From Lachnospiraceae bacterium (GTDB taxonomy: Bacteria; Bacillota; Clostridia; Lachnospirales; Lachnospiraceae), in the NCBI GenBank assembly GCA_017387565.1, contig JAFOEY010000004.1:90077-154076 (forward strand): a DNA stretch of 64,000 nt, read 5' to 3'. Below the pieces are notes generated by a model, which did no database searches, had not been told where the DNA came from, and was given only the letters and a program-made list of their open reading frames with translations. The position numbers and the translations under genes are program-made. Numbering within the stretch: the first letter of the stretch is position 1; every line of letters starts with the position of its first letter. Shown here in pieces: positions 45,295 through 53,904 of this stretch.

Positions 45295-45418
45295 AAATGC
45301 ACCTCCAATAATATCTTTCTATGCTTTCATTGTAGGCATGAAAGCTGATAATTTCAAAGGTTAAACGCATAACCAGAAACAAAAAAATCGTCTGTATTTT
45401 GTGCAATTTAACAATTAT

Positions 45419-45653
45419 CTTTTCGGATTTGCATTCCCACTATATATCTTCGTCGTCTCGTACTTCGGTTTCTAGTCTTTCTAAGCTCCATGCTCACAAA
45501 ATATCATTAAATGACCGGTTTCAAAACTCAGACTTCGTCTTCAAACAGTTGAAACCGGTCATTATTTTGTTCGCTAATGGAGCTAAGAAAGACACGAAAC
45601 CTCGTAAAAGCCGACGACAAAGATATATAGTGGGAACACAAATCCGAAAAAGG
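45419..45653. repeat. Family B long-hairpin element, full copy 2
   Basis: 235 bp, same plan as 31815-32050. Relative to copy 1, three arm changes are matched in the partner arm (CCCATTATA to CCCACTATA; TCGCC to TCGTC; GCGCC to GCTCC). It lies between the LacI gene end (45677) and the MATE gene and fills most of that gap. Confidence 0.92.
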
Positions 45654-45676
45654 AATTTACTAAGTCATATTAACAA

Positions 45677-46684
45677 TTATTTATACTGTCTACAACTAGC
45701 GCGTTCAATCAACTGTACCGGTAGCCGTATAGTCGTCCCAACATCCCCATTTTCTTTCAATTCATAAAGCTTTTCAATCGCAGTTTTGGCCCGTAATGCT
45801 CCATCCTGCCTGACGGTGGTAAGTGTCGGCGTAATCATCTCGCACATCGGGATATCATCAAAACCGGCGACGGAGATATCATCCGGAACAGAGATGCCTT
45901 GTTCATTGATAAAGTGTATAAAGTCAATGGCATAATAATCGGAAACCGCAAATACCGCAGATACTCGGCGAAAATCGTCCAGATGATTTCGATAATGCGC
46001 CCATCTTTCTACTTTTGTCATCGGTACCACCATGACTTCTGTATGTTCCGCTCCAAATCCTTTTTTGAATCCTTCCATTCGTTCTAAATCAACACCGATG
46101 ATATTATCGGAAATGCATAAGGCATTTCTATGACCATTTCTCTTGAACATCTTTCCCACCTGGAAGCCTCCATCAAAATTGTCAATGGCAATGTCCACGA
46201 TTCGCTCCGTTTTATCACAGAAACCATCATACACGACAAAAGGTATCCGCATATGATTTCTCAAATACATATAATCCTGATAACAAAAGCCGATCACTAC
46301 CAGACCATCCATATTCCACATAGATGCAAACTGAATGATTTCCTCCGGATTTTTTGCCTTTTTTACCATCATAAACAGTCCACGCGCTTCAATTTCTTCC
46401 GATAAGCAATTCAAAGATGAGGAAATGAATGCATCATCTAACACATGGTGCTCATATTTTTCATGATCATTTACAAAAATACCAATGATTTTGGAAGAAT
46501 TCTGCGCCAGAAGGATTCCCGCCATACTCGGAATATACTGTCGCTCCTCCAGCAATGCCTGCACGCGCTTAACAGTCTCATCCGATATTTTTGCAGTTTT
46601 TCCATGTATTACATTTGATACGGTTGCAGTACTAAGCCCCAGCTCCTCTGCAATGTCACTAATTCTCACTCGTTGTTGTTCCAT
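45677..46684 (-). CDS. LacI-family transcriptional regulator
   Basis: 335 residues. HTH VRISDIAEELGLSTATVSNV at the N-terminus, hinge helix (~45-60), then a periplasmic-binding-type sensor domain (IIGIFVNDHEKYEHHVLDDA; AVFAVSDYYAIDFIHF; GISVPDDISVAGFDDIPMCE). The ligand is probably a sugar. It lies in the same direction below an EamA gene and near the ptsI/fructokinase block, so it may control sugar genes, but no operator was mapped. AAGGAT precedes the ATG. Confidence 0.92.
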   Translation of the reverse strand: MEQQRVRISDIAEELGLSTATVSNVIHGKTAKISDETVKRVQALLEERQYIPSMAGILLAQNSSKIIGIFVNDHEKYEHHVLDDAFISSSLNCLSEEIEARGLFMMVKKAKNPEEIIQFASMWNMDGLVVIGFCYQDYMYLRNHMRIPFVVYDGFCDKTERIVDIAIDNFDGGFQVGKMFKRNGHRNALCISDNIIGVDLERMEGFKKGFGAEHTEVMVVPMTKVERWAHYRNHLDDFRRVSAVFAVSDYYAIDFIHFINEQGISVPDDISVAGFDDIPMCEMITPTLTTVRQDGALRAKTAIEKLYELKENGDVGTTIRLPVQLIERASCRQYK

Positions 46685-46716
46685 ATATGTTTATCCTTCT
46701 ATTTTCTTCATTTCTT

Positions 46717-47637
46717 TCAAATTTGACCTCTTTGACGCCTTGCATTTGCAACATAAACTCCCCCGATGATGATAACCGCACCTGCAATCTGATAAATTGT
46801 CAAAGACTCCTTTAATAGCAGCGCACCTGCTAAAATGGAAACTACTGTCGATATTCCAATAAAAGAAGATGTGCGATTCACACCGATTTTGGAAATCGCT
46901 ATATTGGATAGGAAAAATGCCACTACCGAACATCCCATACTCTGATAAAGAATGGCACTTAAAAAATCACGTTCTTTTATCGGCAATAAAAGCAATTCGT
47001 CAAGATTTCCATGAAGCATTGCTTCCACTACCGCAAGCAACACAAAAAGAAAAGCTCCAACAATCAGCATGACATATGTAATTTCTGCCCCGGTATATTC
47101 GAAAGCCTTATCAACAAATACACTATACAAAGCATAGGACACAACCGCACCAAAAAGAAATGTATAACCTGGTACCGACAGACTCGATGATGCACCAACT
47201 GCAAATACGGTAACTATGACGCCTAGCAATGTAATCCAAATTCCTATCATCTGTATTTTAGAAGGTCTCTTTTTTAGTAATATCGTTGAAAAAATCAAAG
47301 ACGCGACCGGAATACAGGCAAGAAAAATTCCGCTTTCAGATGCAGTGGTATTGCTTATCCCAATTGTTTCTGCTAAAAAATATATGCAGGGATTACAAAA
47401 AGCCACCAAAAGAAGTGGCTTTTTGGATTTGCCTTTTAAGTCAATTTTTATAAAACCAAACAGGATGCATAAGCTCATAATTATGACAGCAATGAAAAAT
47501 CGCCATCCCAGCAAAGCAAATTCACTTGCACATACAGTTGCCTGTTTTGTAAAAATATAGCTTAGTCCATAAAGTGTTTCACAACCAATCGCACATAATG
47601 AACCAATTATCCCGTCAGGATGTTTTTGATTGTCCAT
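46717..47637 (-). CDS. EamA-family (DMT superfamily) transporter
   Basis: 306 residues, ten helices in two EamA halves (GSLCAIGCETLYGLSYIFTK at the start; VVAFFLSNIAISKIGVNRTS and GISTVVSILAGALLLKESLT in the second half). Start MDNQKHPDG at 47637 is set by AGGAGAA; a longer reading to 47661 lacks a site. It is 32 bp upstream of the LacI gene and probably co-transcribed with it. It lies downstream of ptsI. Substrate unknown. Confidence 0.88.
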   Translation of the reverse strand: MDNQKHPDGIIGSLCAIGCETLYGLSYIFTKQATVCASEFALLGWRFFIAVIIMSLCILFGFIKIDLKGKSKKPLLLVAFCNPCIYFLAETIGISNTTASESGIFLACIPVASLIFSTILLKKRPSKIQMIGIWITLLGVIVTVFAVGASSSLSVPGYTFLFGAVVSYALYSVFVDKAFEYTGAEITYVMLIVGAFLFVLLAVVEAMLHGNLDELLLLPIKERDFLSAILYQSMGCSVVAFFLSNIAISKIGVNRTSSFIGISTVVSILAGALLLKESLTIYQIAGAVIIIGGVYVANARRQRGQI

Positions 47638-47768
47638 AAGTTCTCCTATACTTGCATTCATTCTGTTCTTTTTTCGGCACGGATATTGTCTCCATTATAG
47701 CATTATCCGGTTCATTAAAAAAGTGATTGAATACCCAACAGGAAAATCCATCAACGATTTTCTGACAA

Positions 47769-49403
47769 TCATTTATTGATATCAATTTTTCTCACAACAT
47801 CTCTTACCTTTAACACAAATGAGGGTGAAACCGAAAGTTCATCAATACCCATTTTAAGAAACGTTTCCGTAAGCGTTGTATCCGCTGCGAGTTCGCCGCA
47901 TATTCCGATCCATGCACCATTTTTATGGGCATTGTCTGCTGCCATTTCAATCAGTCTTAAAATAGCTTCATGATGGGTATCCACAAAGTTTTCAATGTCA
48001 GGATTTTGTCTGTCGCATGCAAGCGTGTACTGCGTAAGGTCATTGGTTCCGACGCTGAAAAAATCTATAAGAGGGGCGAGCTTGTCGCTGATGATTGCAG
48101 CCGCAGGGGTTTCAATCATAATTCCGAGTTCCACATTTTCCGAATATTCAATACCTTCCTCTTTCAGCTCATTTTTTACTTCGCTACAGATTTCAAGAAC
48201 CTTTCGTACTTCACTTTCGCTTGTAATCATAGGAAACATGATGCCAAGTTTTCCGAAAACAGATGCTCTGTAAAGTGCCCTAAGCTGTGTCTTAAAAATT
48301 TCAGGACGTGTAAGACAGATTCGGATTGCCCGCATGCCAAGTGCCGGATTTTCTTCCTTTTTCAGTCCGAAATAATCAGCCTGCTTATCCGCGCCAATGT
48401 CAAGTGTACGAATAATCACCTTCTTGCCCGACATGCTTTCAAGTACTTTTCTGTATGCAGTAAACTGCTGCTCTTCTGTAGGAAAATCCGAATTTTCAAG
48501 ATAGAGAAATTCACTTCGAAAAAGTCCTATTCCTCCGGCATCATTTGCAAGCACGGCACCGATGTTATCAACTCCTCCAATATTTGCATAAATATTAATT
48601 TTGGTACCATCGATAGTTACATTTTCCTTGCCCTTTAAATTTTGCAAAAGCTTTCTATGCTCTTCATCATTCTGTTGTTTAAGGACAAATTCCTGCATTG
48701 TTTCTTCATCCGGTTCAAGATATATTTCACCTGTATAGCCGTCAACAACTGCGCTCTGACCATCTCTGATTTCATCTAAAAATGCATCACCGACACCAAT
48801 GATTGCCGGAATATTCATATTTCTTGCTAAAATTGCGGTGTGTGAATTGGATGATCCATGGGCTGTTACAAAAGCAAGAACCTTATCCTTATCAAGGGAA
48901 ACCGTTTCACTTGGTGCGAGATCATCTGCGCAGATAATCACTTTGTCATCCAAATGATTCCCCTCACTATTTATACCCGTAAGATTTGCTATGATTCTGT
49001 TGGAAATGTCTTTGATATCCGCACTTCTTGCCTGCATATAGGCATCATCCATTGCCAAAAACATTTCGGAAAAATTGTCAGCTGTTACCGCTACGGCATA
49101 TTCTGCATTTACCTTCTGTGTGTCGATAATGTTGTCGATGGATTCGTTGTAATCTTCATCATCCAGCATCATCATATGAATTTCAAAAATCTGTGCATTT
49201 GCCTCTCCCACTTCTTTCAAAGCCTTTTCATATAACGTTCCAATCTGCTCTTTTGCAAGATTTTTCGCATTCCGGACACGATTTTTTTCAGTTTCTGTAT
49301 CCTCACAGCGCATTCTCTTTACAGCCAAATCCTTTTTTTTGAAAACGGAAATTCTGCCAATTGCAATTGCACTGTAGACTCCTTTTCCCATGTACTTTTT
49401 CAC
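47769..49403 (-). CDS. ptsI: Phosphoenolpyruvate-protein phosphotransferase (PTS enzyme I)
   Basis: First step of the phosphotransferase system: takes phosphate from PEP and passes it to HPr. 544 residues with all blocks: GSSNSHTAILARNMNIPAII (active His), the Cys/Met C-terminal catalytic domain (GIGLFRSEFLYLE; VIIRTLDIGADKQADYFGL) and SVGTNDLTQYTLACDRQN. Starts with GTG at 49403 (GGGGG 9 nt upstream). It is immediately downstream of ptsH, an arrangement seen in other Firmicutes, but with a fructokinase upstream. Cytosolic. Confidence 0.95.
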   Translation of the reverse strand: MKKYMGKGVYSAIAIGRISVFKKKDLAVKRMRCEDTETEKNRVRNAKNLAKEQIGTLYEKALKEVGEANAQIFEIHMMMLDDEDYNESIDNIIDTQKVNAEYAVAVTADNFSEMFLAMDDAYMQARSADIKDISNRIIANLTGINSEGNHLDDKVIICADDLAPSETVSLDKDKVLAFVTAHGSSNSHTAILARNMNIPAIIGVGDAFLDEIRDGQSAVVDGYTGEIYLEPDEETMQEFVLKQQNDEEHRKLLQNLKGKENVTIDGTKINIYANIGGVDNIGAVLANDAGGIGLFRSEFLYLENSDFPTEEQQFTAYRKVLESMSGKKVIIRTLDIGADKQADYFGLKKEENPALGMRAIRICLTRPEIFKTQLRALYRASVFGKLGIMFPMITSESEVRKVLEICSEVKNELKEEGIEYSENVELGIMIETPAAAIISDKLAPLIDFFSVGTNDLTQYTLACDRQNPDIENFVDTHHEAILRLIEMAADNAHKNGAWIGICGELAADTTLTETFLKMGIDELSVSPSFVLKVRDVVRKIDINK

Positions 49404-49430
49404 AGAATTTGCCCCCTTTCCATCATTTTA

Positions 49431-49688
49431 TCATAGATTACTTTCAAAAAAATCCTTCATTGCATTATATGATTTTTCTTCGTCGCCACCATCGATTGTA
49501 ACAACAAGCGTATCACCTTTTTTGACACCGAGTCCCATAATCATCATGAGCTTTGATGCACCGGCAGTTTTGTCTCCTTTTGTGATGGTAATCTCACTGT
49601 CAAGTTCTTTTGCTGCTTTCACCAGCATTCCTGCCGGTCTTGCATGAATTCCAAGTTCGTCAATGATTGTGTAATTAAATGTTTTCAT
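49431..49688 (-). CDS. ptsH: HPr-family phosphocarrier protein
   Basis: 85 residues, the normal HPr length. The histidine site is intact: DELGIHARPAGMLVKAA (His15). Aligned without gaps to Bacillus HPr numbering, position 46 is Lys and position 45 is Ser (AGASKLMMIMGLG), the reverse of the usual Lys45-Ser46. The HPr kinase site is therefore not in its normal place. The start at 49688 is set by AAGGA (~9 nt). It sits between fructokinase and ptsI, likely in one operon. It may be a paralogue of a main HPr elsewhere in the genome. Confidence 0.92.
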   Translation of the reverse strand: MKTFNYTIIDELGIHARPAGMLVKAAKELDSEITITKGDKTAGASKLMMIMGLGVKKGDTLVVTIDGGDEEKSYNAMKDFFESNL

Positions 49689-49707
49689 AATCTCATATCC
49701 TTTCTGT

Positions 49708-50661
49708 TTAAAATTGTATTTTTTTATAAGAGTCGATAGCTCCATTGTGTTGCACACTTTCGCCACAAAACTGATTTGAAAAATGCAACATTTTTTCAAG
49801 TTCTGCTTTTGTTATTTTCTCAAGAGTATCCTTTGTTTTTTCCATAGATTTTAGTCCGAATAAAAAGGAACCAATAAACCCGTCTCCTGCACCAGTAGTG
49901 TCAATAGCATTTACTTCTTCGCAGGGTGAAAATGCCTTTTGGTTTTTCGTGTAGGCATATGCCCCCTTACTTCCGCAAGTGTATATAATCAGCTTCACAT
50001 TACCTGTAAACAACTTGGGCAATGCATTTTCAATTTCCTCTTCGCCAGTAAGAAAGGCAAGCTCTTCATCCGAAATTTTAATGATATCCGACAACGGAAT
50101 AAATTCATGTACTGTTTTATAAAGTTCTTCTTTACTTTTCCATAAAGGGAACCGAAGATTTGGATCGAAACTGATAATGGTATCTTTTTTTGCCGCAATT
50201 TCAATTGCTTTTCTGTGTGCTTCTTTCATCGGAAAATCTCCAAGAGAAACGCTGCAGAAATGCAGAGCAAAGGCATCATCAAACATATTTTCCTTAATCT
50301 GTTCTTCATCAAAAAGCATATCGGCAGATGGATTTCTGTAAAAGGAAAATGTTCTGTTTCCATCTTTTTCAAGACTTACAAAAGCAAGTGCCGTATTGGC
50401 TTTGTCTGTAAAGCTTATAAGAGACGTATCAATCCCGAAATTTTTCAGTTCTTTTTCAATTTTTCTTCCGAAAGGATCATCACCAAGTTGCGTAATGAAT
50501 TTAGATTTCCCACCCAGTACACGGAAAGCACCACACACATTTGCGGGTGCGCCGCCTACTTTCGGATGAAAGGATGTAACATTTTCAAAATCACATCCCG
50601 TTTCGTTCGGAATAAAATCAATCAATGCTTCGCCAATTGTAATCAGAGTATCCTTTTTCAT
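49708..50661 (-). CDS. scrK: Fructokinase (PfkB/ribokinase family)
   Basis: 317 residues. GEALIDFIPNETG at the N-terminus, then KVGGAPANVCGAFRVLGGKS, which is the sugar-binding block, and DTTGAGDGFIGSFLFGL at the C-terminus (the DTxGAGD motif with the catalytic Asp). The N-terminal GGAPANVA-like segment and the location next to a GH32 remnant point to fructokinase of a sucrose operon. The gene is intact and runs into ptsH with a 19-bp gap. Reaction: fructose + ATP to fructose 6-phosphate. Confidence 0.88.
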   Translation of the reverse strand: MKKDTLITIGEALIDFIPNETGCDFENVTSFHPKVGGAPANVCGAFRVLGGKSKFITQLGDDPFGRKIEKELKNFGIDTSLISFTDKANTALAFVSLEKDGNRTFSFYRNPSADMLFDEEQIKENMFDDAFALHFCSVSLGDFPMKEAHRKAIEIAAKKDTIISFDPNLRFPLWKSKEELYKTVHEFIPLSDIIKISDEELAFLTGEEEIENALPKLFTGNVKLIIYTCGSKGAYAYTKNQKAFSPCEEVNAIDTTGAGDGFIGSFLFGLKSMEKTKDTLEKITKAELEKMLHFSNQFCGESVQHNGAIDSYKKIQF

Positions 50662-50678
50662 AACTTCCTCCTTCGCAT

Positions 50679-51503
50679 TTACAGTTGATACCAGTTTCCT
50701 TCAAATCCCTCTATTTCAAGAAGAATGCTTTCTTCATCAGGATAAAATCTGGTTGATAAAACAGTTTATCCGTTATTGAGATAGATTTCTATGGATGACA
50801 TATCTACAATCATTCTTAACTTTTCCGGATTTTCAAGCGGTGTTTTTCTTGTTGTTCTTCCACAACCGTAGTCTTGATCACGGAATTTCATTTCAAAGAG
50901 CTTATTATTATTATCATAAGAAAAAATAAACTTATGGTCAAAATTCAGGCTGAAATTTTCTGTAATTTTCCCATCAAGTTCAAAAGGAAGTATAACCTTC
51001 ATCCTTTCACTCTCACGGATTTTTTTGCCTGACTTACGCAGATTTTCAAATTCTTTCAAAGGATTTTGGATTAACTTACCGTCTTTTCCTAATCCGATTT
51101 CCCGTGGAATTGTCAGGCAATGCTGCCAGCCAAGTTCTGTGGTTGCATTTTTGTATTCCGGAGTATCCATTCCCATCCAGCCGATTAAAATTCTTCTGCC
51201 TTTAGGATCAACAAATGTCTGAGGTGCATAAAAATCAAATCCCATATCCCATTCGGTAAATTCACCGAGTTGATTTTTCTCAGCCGTAAAATATCCCGAC
51301 TGAAACAGGTTCTGAAATTTTGTATCATATGCTTCAAGTCCCTGTGGACATACACTTAAAAATCTTTTTCCATCAAGTTCAAAATAATCAGGACATTCCC
51401 ACATATATCCGTAGTTTTCTTTTGTTACCATGGTCCGGTATTTCCAGTTTTCAAGGTCATGGGATTCGTAAAAAAGTACACAGCCCTTGTCATCAATTAA
51501 TTA
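50679..51503 (-). pseudogene. scrB: Decayed sucrose-6-phosphate hydrolase (GH32), 5' truncated with a nonsense codon
   Basis: Remaining GH32 pieces: DDKGCVLFYESHDLENWKYR (near 51500), WECPDYFELDGKRFLSVCPQ with the RDP/EC acid region (ECPD), GWMGMDTPEY and TIPREIGLGKDGKL. The N-terminal part, with the WMNDPNG nucleophile and signal region, is missing upstream of ~51503. In addition, ATCTATCTCAATAACGGA runs into TAA at 50766-50768 where an NGE-type codon would be expected. The frame continues beyond it (LSTRFYPDEESILLEIEG) to a stop at 50679. Two lesions make it non-functional. It lies upstream of scrK, where scrB would normally be. Confidence 0.85.
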
Positions 51504-51570
51504 TTCATTATTTTATCATATCCTACAATTGCAGCATAGATATTACCCTTTCACAAATGCTCTGAAAGGC

Positions 51571-51599
51571 AAAAAAGCAGATGTCCTTATGAACATCTG
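51571..51599 (-). terminator. Intrinsic terminator
   Basis: Minus-strand stem CAGATGTTC / GGACATCTG with a short loop, followed by CTTTTTTG. It lies between the EAL gene and the scrB remnant and probably ends the EAL transcript. Confidence 0.8.
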
Positions 51600-51622
51600 T
51601 CTTCTGTACTTATTATTTATAT

Positions 51623-51674
51623 CCCTTTTCTAACTTGTGTTCCCGATATATATCAAAAACACAAATCAGAAAAG
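51623..51674. repeat. Minimal family B element (terminal repeats only)
   Basis: CCCTTTTCTAACTTGTGTTC is followed by CCGATATATATC and the inverse AACACAAATCAGAAAAG, 52 bp. It corresponds to the two ends of family B with the middle missing. It lies 7 bp from the end of the EAL gene. Confidence 0.75.
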
Positions 51675-51681
51675 TTTTTTA

Positions 51682-53697
51682 TCACGCATCCTCAGCCACT
51701 TTCACTTCAAATTCCTCTACCGGCATCGGTTTTGCAAAATAGTATCCCTGAATAAGGTCACACTCATTTTCTGCCAGAAAATCCACCTGCTCTCTTGTCT
51801 CGATTCCCTCTGCCACGATACGCATGTTCAGTTTCTTAGCAAGACTAATGGCGTCACTGACAATCACTTTTCCTTTTCCTTCTTCGTCATTGCCTCTAAA
51901 GAATTCTGCATCCAATTTTACCACATCGATTGGTAATTCTTTCAGGGAATTTAAAGAAGAATAACCTGCACCAAAGTCATCCATGGATACCGCAAAGCCA
52001 TAATTCTTCATCTTATTTACGATACCGATTAACGTCTCTTTGTCATCAAAGAAAGCACTCTCCGTCAATTCAAGTTCAATGGCTTCGTGCGGAACTTTGT
52101 AGCTGTCTACAATCCCACAAATGTGTTCAGCCAGATTTTCTCTTGTAAAATGTGCTCTGGATACATTGACGGAAATGGGAACAATTTTTTTACCCTCTGC
52201 AATCCATTTTGCTTGTAATTTTGCAACTTCTGCAATCATATAATCATCCAGTTTTGTTATAAAACCATTTCTCTCAAATATTGGAATAAATTTATATGGT
52301 GCAATCAATCCTTCCGTAGGATGAACCCACCTTACCAAAGCCTCTGCTGCCGCAAGCTTTTCATTATCAACCGAATACTTTGGCTGGAGATATACTTTGT
52401 ATTCATGGTTTATCAAAGCTCTCTCCATATCATTTTCCACTTTTCTCTCCCAGAGAAGTTCTTCCTTCATCTGCTGCGTAAAGAAACTCACATTTTCATT
52501 ATGTGTTTCTTCAATCTTAGCCCTTGCTATCGTCGCTCTGTTATAGGCTTCGGACGGTTCCATAATCTCACCATCAAGAATATTAATTCCCGCCTTGAAA
52601 TAAAGCTTGATATTCGGTCTTTTCGCAGCCAGCAAGCTCATTATTTTTTGAATTCTTACGACCAGTTGTTCCTCATCTGTATAGCAGAGCAGCATTCCGA
52701 AATCACACATTTCATGCCTTGCAAATGTTTCTTTCTTCGTAACATTTCTTCGAATGACATCATAAAAATCACCAACAAGCGCCCTGCCTTCCTTGTCTCC
52801 ATAGCATGAACAATAACTTCTGTATTTTTCCATCCGTATATGAACCATGGCAGCCTTGACAGATTTACGCCTGTATTTTTTCATTTTTTTGGATGCTACT
52901 CCAAGGAAATAATACCAATTTTTACCACCTGTTTCTTTATCTGCGTAATATAACTTCAAAAGTCTGCTCTGACTTCTCACAAATCTGATAAACATGAAAA
53001 TTACAAATATCAAATAAATGAAACAGATTAAACTGATACTGATACATATCAGCTCCACAAGAATTACATCCTGCACAATAATATGGAGCTTTAATGCAAC
53101 ATATGTAACCGTGCCATCAACATTTTCAAAACCATAATAGCAAGTCTGCTCGAATACAGACATATTCATAGCTTCGTTAATATCCGCATTTTCGCCCATA
53201 TCTTCTGATAATTCAATAGATTTAAATAACGCTTTTTGTATAAATGTCAAATTGCCGGATGCGAATTGATCAAAGTATGCATTTTCTGCAGTATCCAGAT
53301 AAATCGTATAATTTTCCAGTTCTTCATCAAATATATCAATAAAATCTGAGTATTCCATGGCATCTTCTTTTAAATCAGATATAGTTTCACCACATTGATA
53401 TAGAACCGTCTCACCGTCTGTAACCGTCACGCCTGTCACATCATTTACCACAGCCGAATAATTGGAAAAGGCATCGTCCAAGGCAGCTTTGTCATCCAAA
53501 TCAATCTCTTTTAGCTGGCTATAGAAGCCATAAGCCCACTTGTATCCCTGACTGATCTTGCCCCTTGTCATATTGTCAAAAATTGCTCCTGCAAGAATCG
53601 AGATTGCCACACCAACAATAAAAATAACTATGATTAAAATAAGGATCAACGGATATACGTGTATTTTTTTCAGTTTTTCCGGATTATATTTTTTCAT
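51682..53697 (-). CDS. EAL-domain c-di-GMP phosphodiesterase with degenerate GGDEF
   Basis: 671 residues. TM1 ~10-33, extracellular region ~35-215, TM2 ~220-245, degenerate GGDEF ~285-420 (where RxGGDEF should be, HEMCDFGMLLCY), then a complete EAL domain: AAEALVRW, ISVNVSR, ELTESAF, SMDDFGAGYSSL, VVKLDAEF, VAEGIET and IQGYYFAKP. All metal and catalytic residues for c-di-GMP hydrolysis are present. The start at 53697 lies 3 nt after AAGGAT; a short in-frame GTG extension to 53718 exists. Membrane-bound; the ligand of the extracellular part is unknown. Confidence 0.92.
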   Translation of the reverse strand: MKKYNPEKLKKIHVYPLILILIIVIFIVGVAISILAGAIFDNMTRGKISQGYKWAYGFYSQLKEIDLDDKAALDDAFSNYSAVVNDVTGVTVTDGETVLYQCGETISDLKEDAMEYSDFIDIFDEELENYTIYLDTAENAYFDQFASGNLTFIQKALFKSIELSEDMGENADINEAMNMSVFEQTCYYGFENVDGTVTYVALKLHIIVQDVILVELICISISLICFIYLIFVIFMFIRFVRSQSRLLKLYYADKETGGKNWYYFLGVASKKMKKYRRKSVKAAMVHIRMEKYRSYCSCYGDKEGRALVGDFYDVIRRNVTKKETFARHEMCDFGMLLCYTDEEQLVVRIQKIMSLLAAKRPNIKLYFKAGINILDGEIMEPSEAYNRATIARAKIEETHNENVSFFTQQMKEELLWERKVENDMERALINHEYKVYLQPKYSVDNEKLAAAEALVRWVHPTEGLIAPYKFIPIFERNGFITKLDDYMIAEVAKLQAKWIAEGKKIVPISVNVSRAHFTRENLAEHICGIVDSYKVPHEAIELELTESAFFDDKETLIGIVNKMKNYGFAVSMDDFGAGYSSLNSLKELPIDVVKLDAEFFRGNDEEGKGKVIVSDAISLAKKLNMRIVAEGIETREQVDFLAENECDLIQGYYFAKPMPVEEFEVKVAEDA

Positions 53698-53835
53698 ATC
53701 CTTGCATTCTCCATTCACTCCAAATCACTTTTCAAAAAATTCAAGCTATCATTATTTTACAGCCTATAATATATCCTCGTCAACAAAATACAATTAAGTG
53801 AACAAAGCAAAATACAAATTATAGTTATATGCAAA

Positions 53836-53877
53836 AATGCCGAGAAAAGAAGCTTATATACTTCTATTCCCAGCATT
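53836..53877 (-). terminator. Terminator of the HTH/pentapeptide-repeat gene
   Basis: Minus-strand arms AATGCTGGGAATAGAAG and CTTCTTTTCTCGGCATT pair with few mismatches and are followed by TTTTTGC. It lies ~30 bp beyond the gene's stop. Confidence 0.7.
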
Positions 53878-53904
53878 ATATTTTTCCTTATTTTCAACAG
53901 TTTA

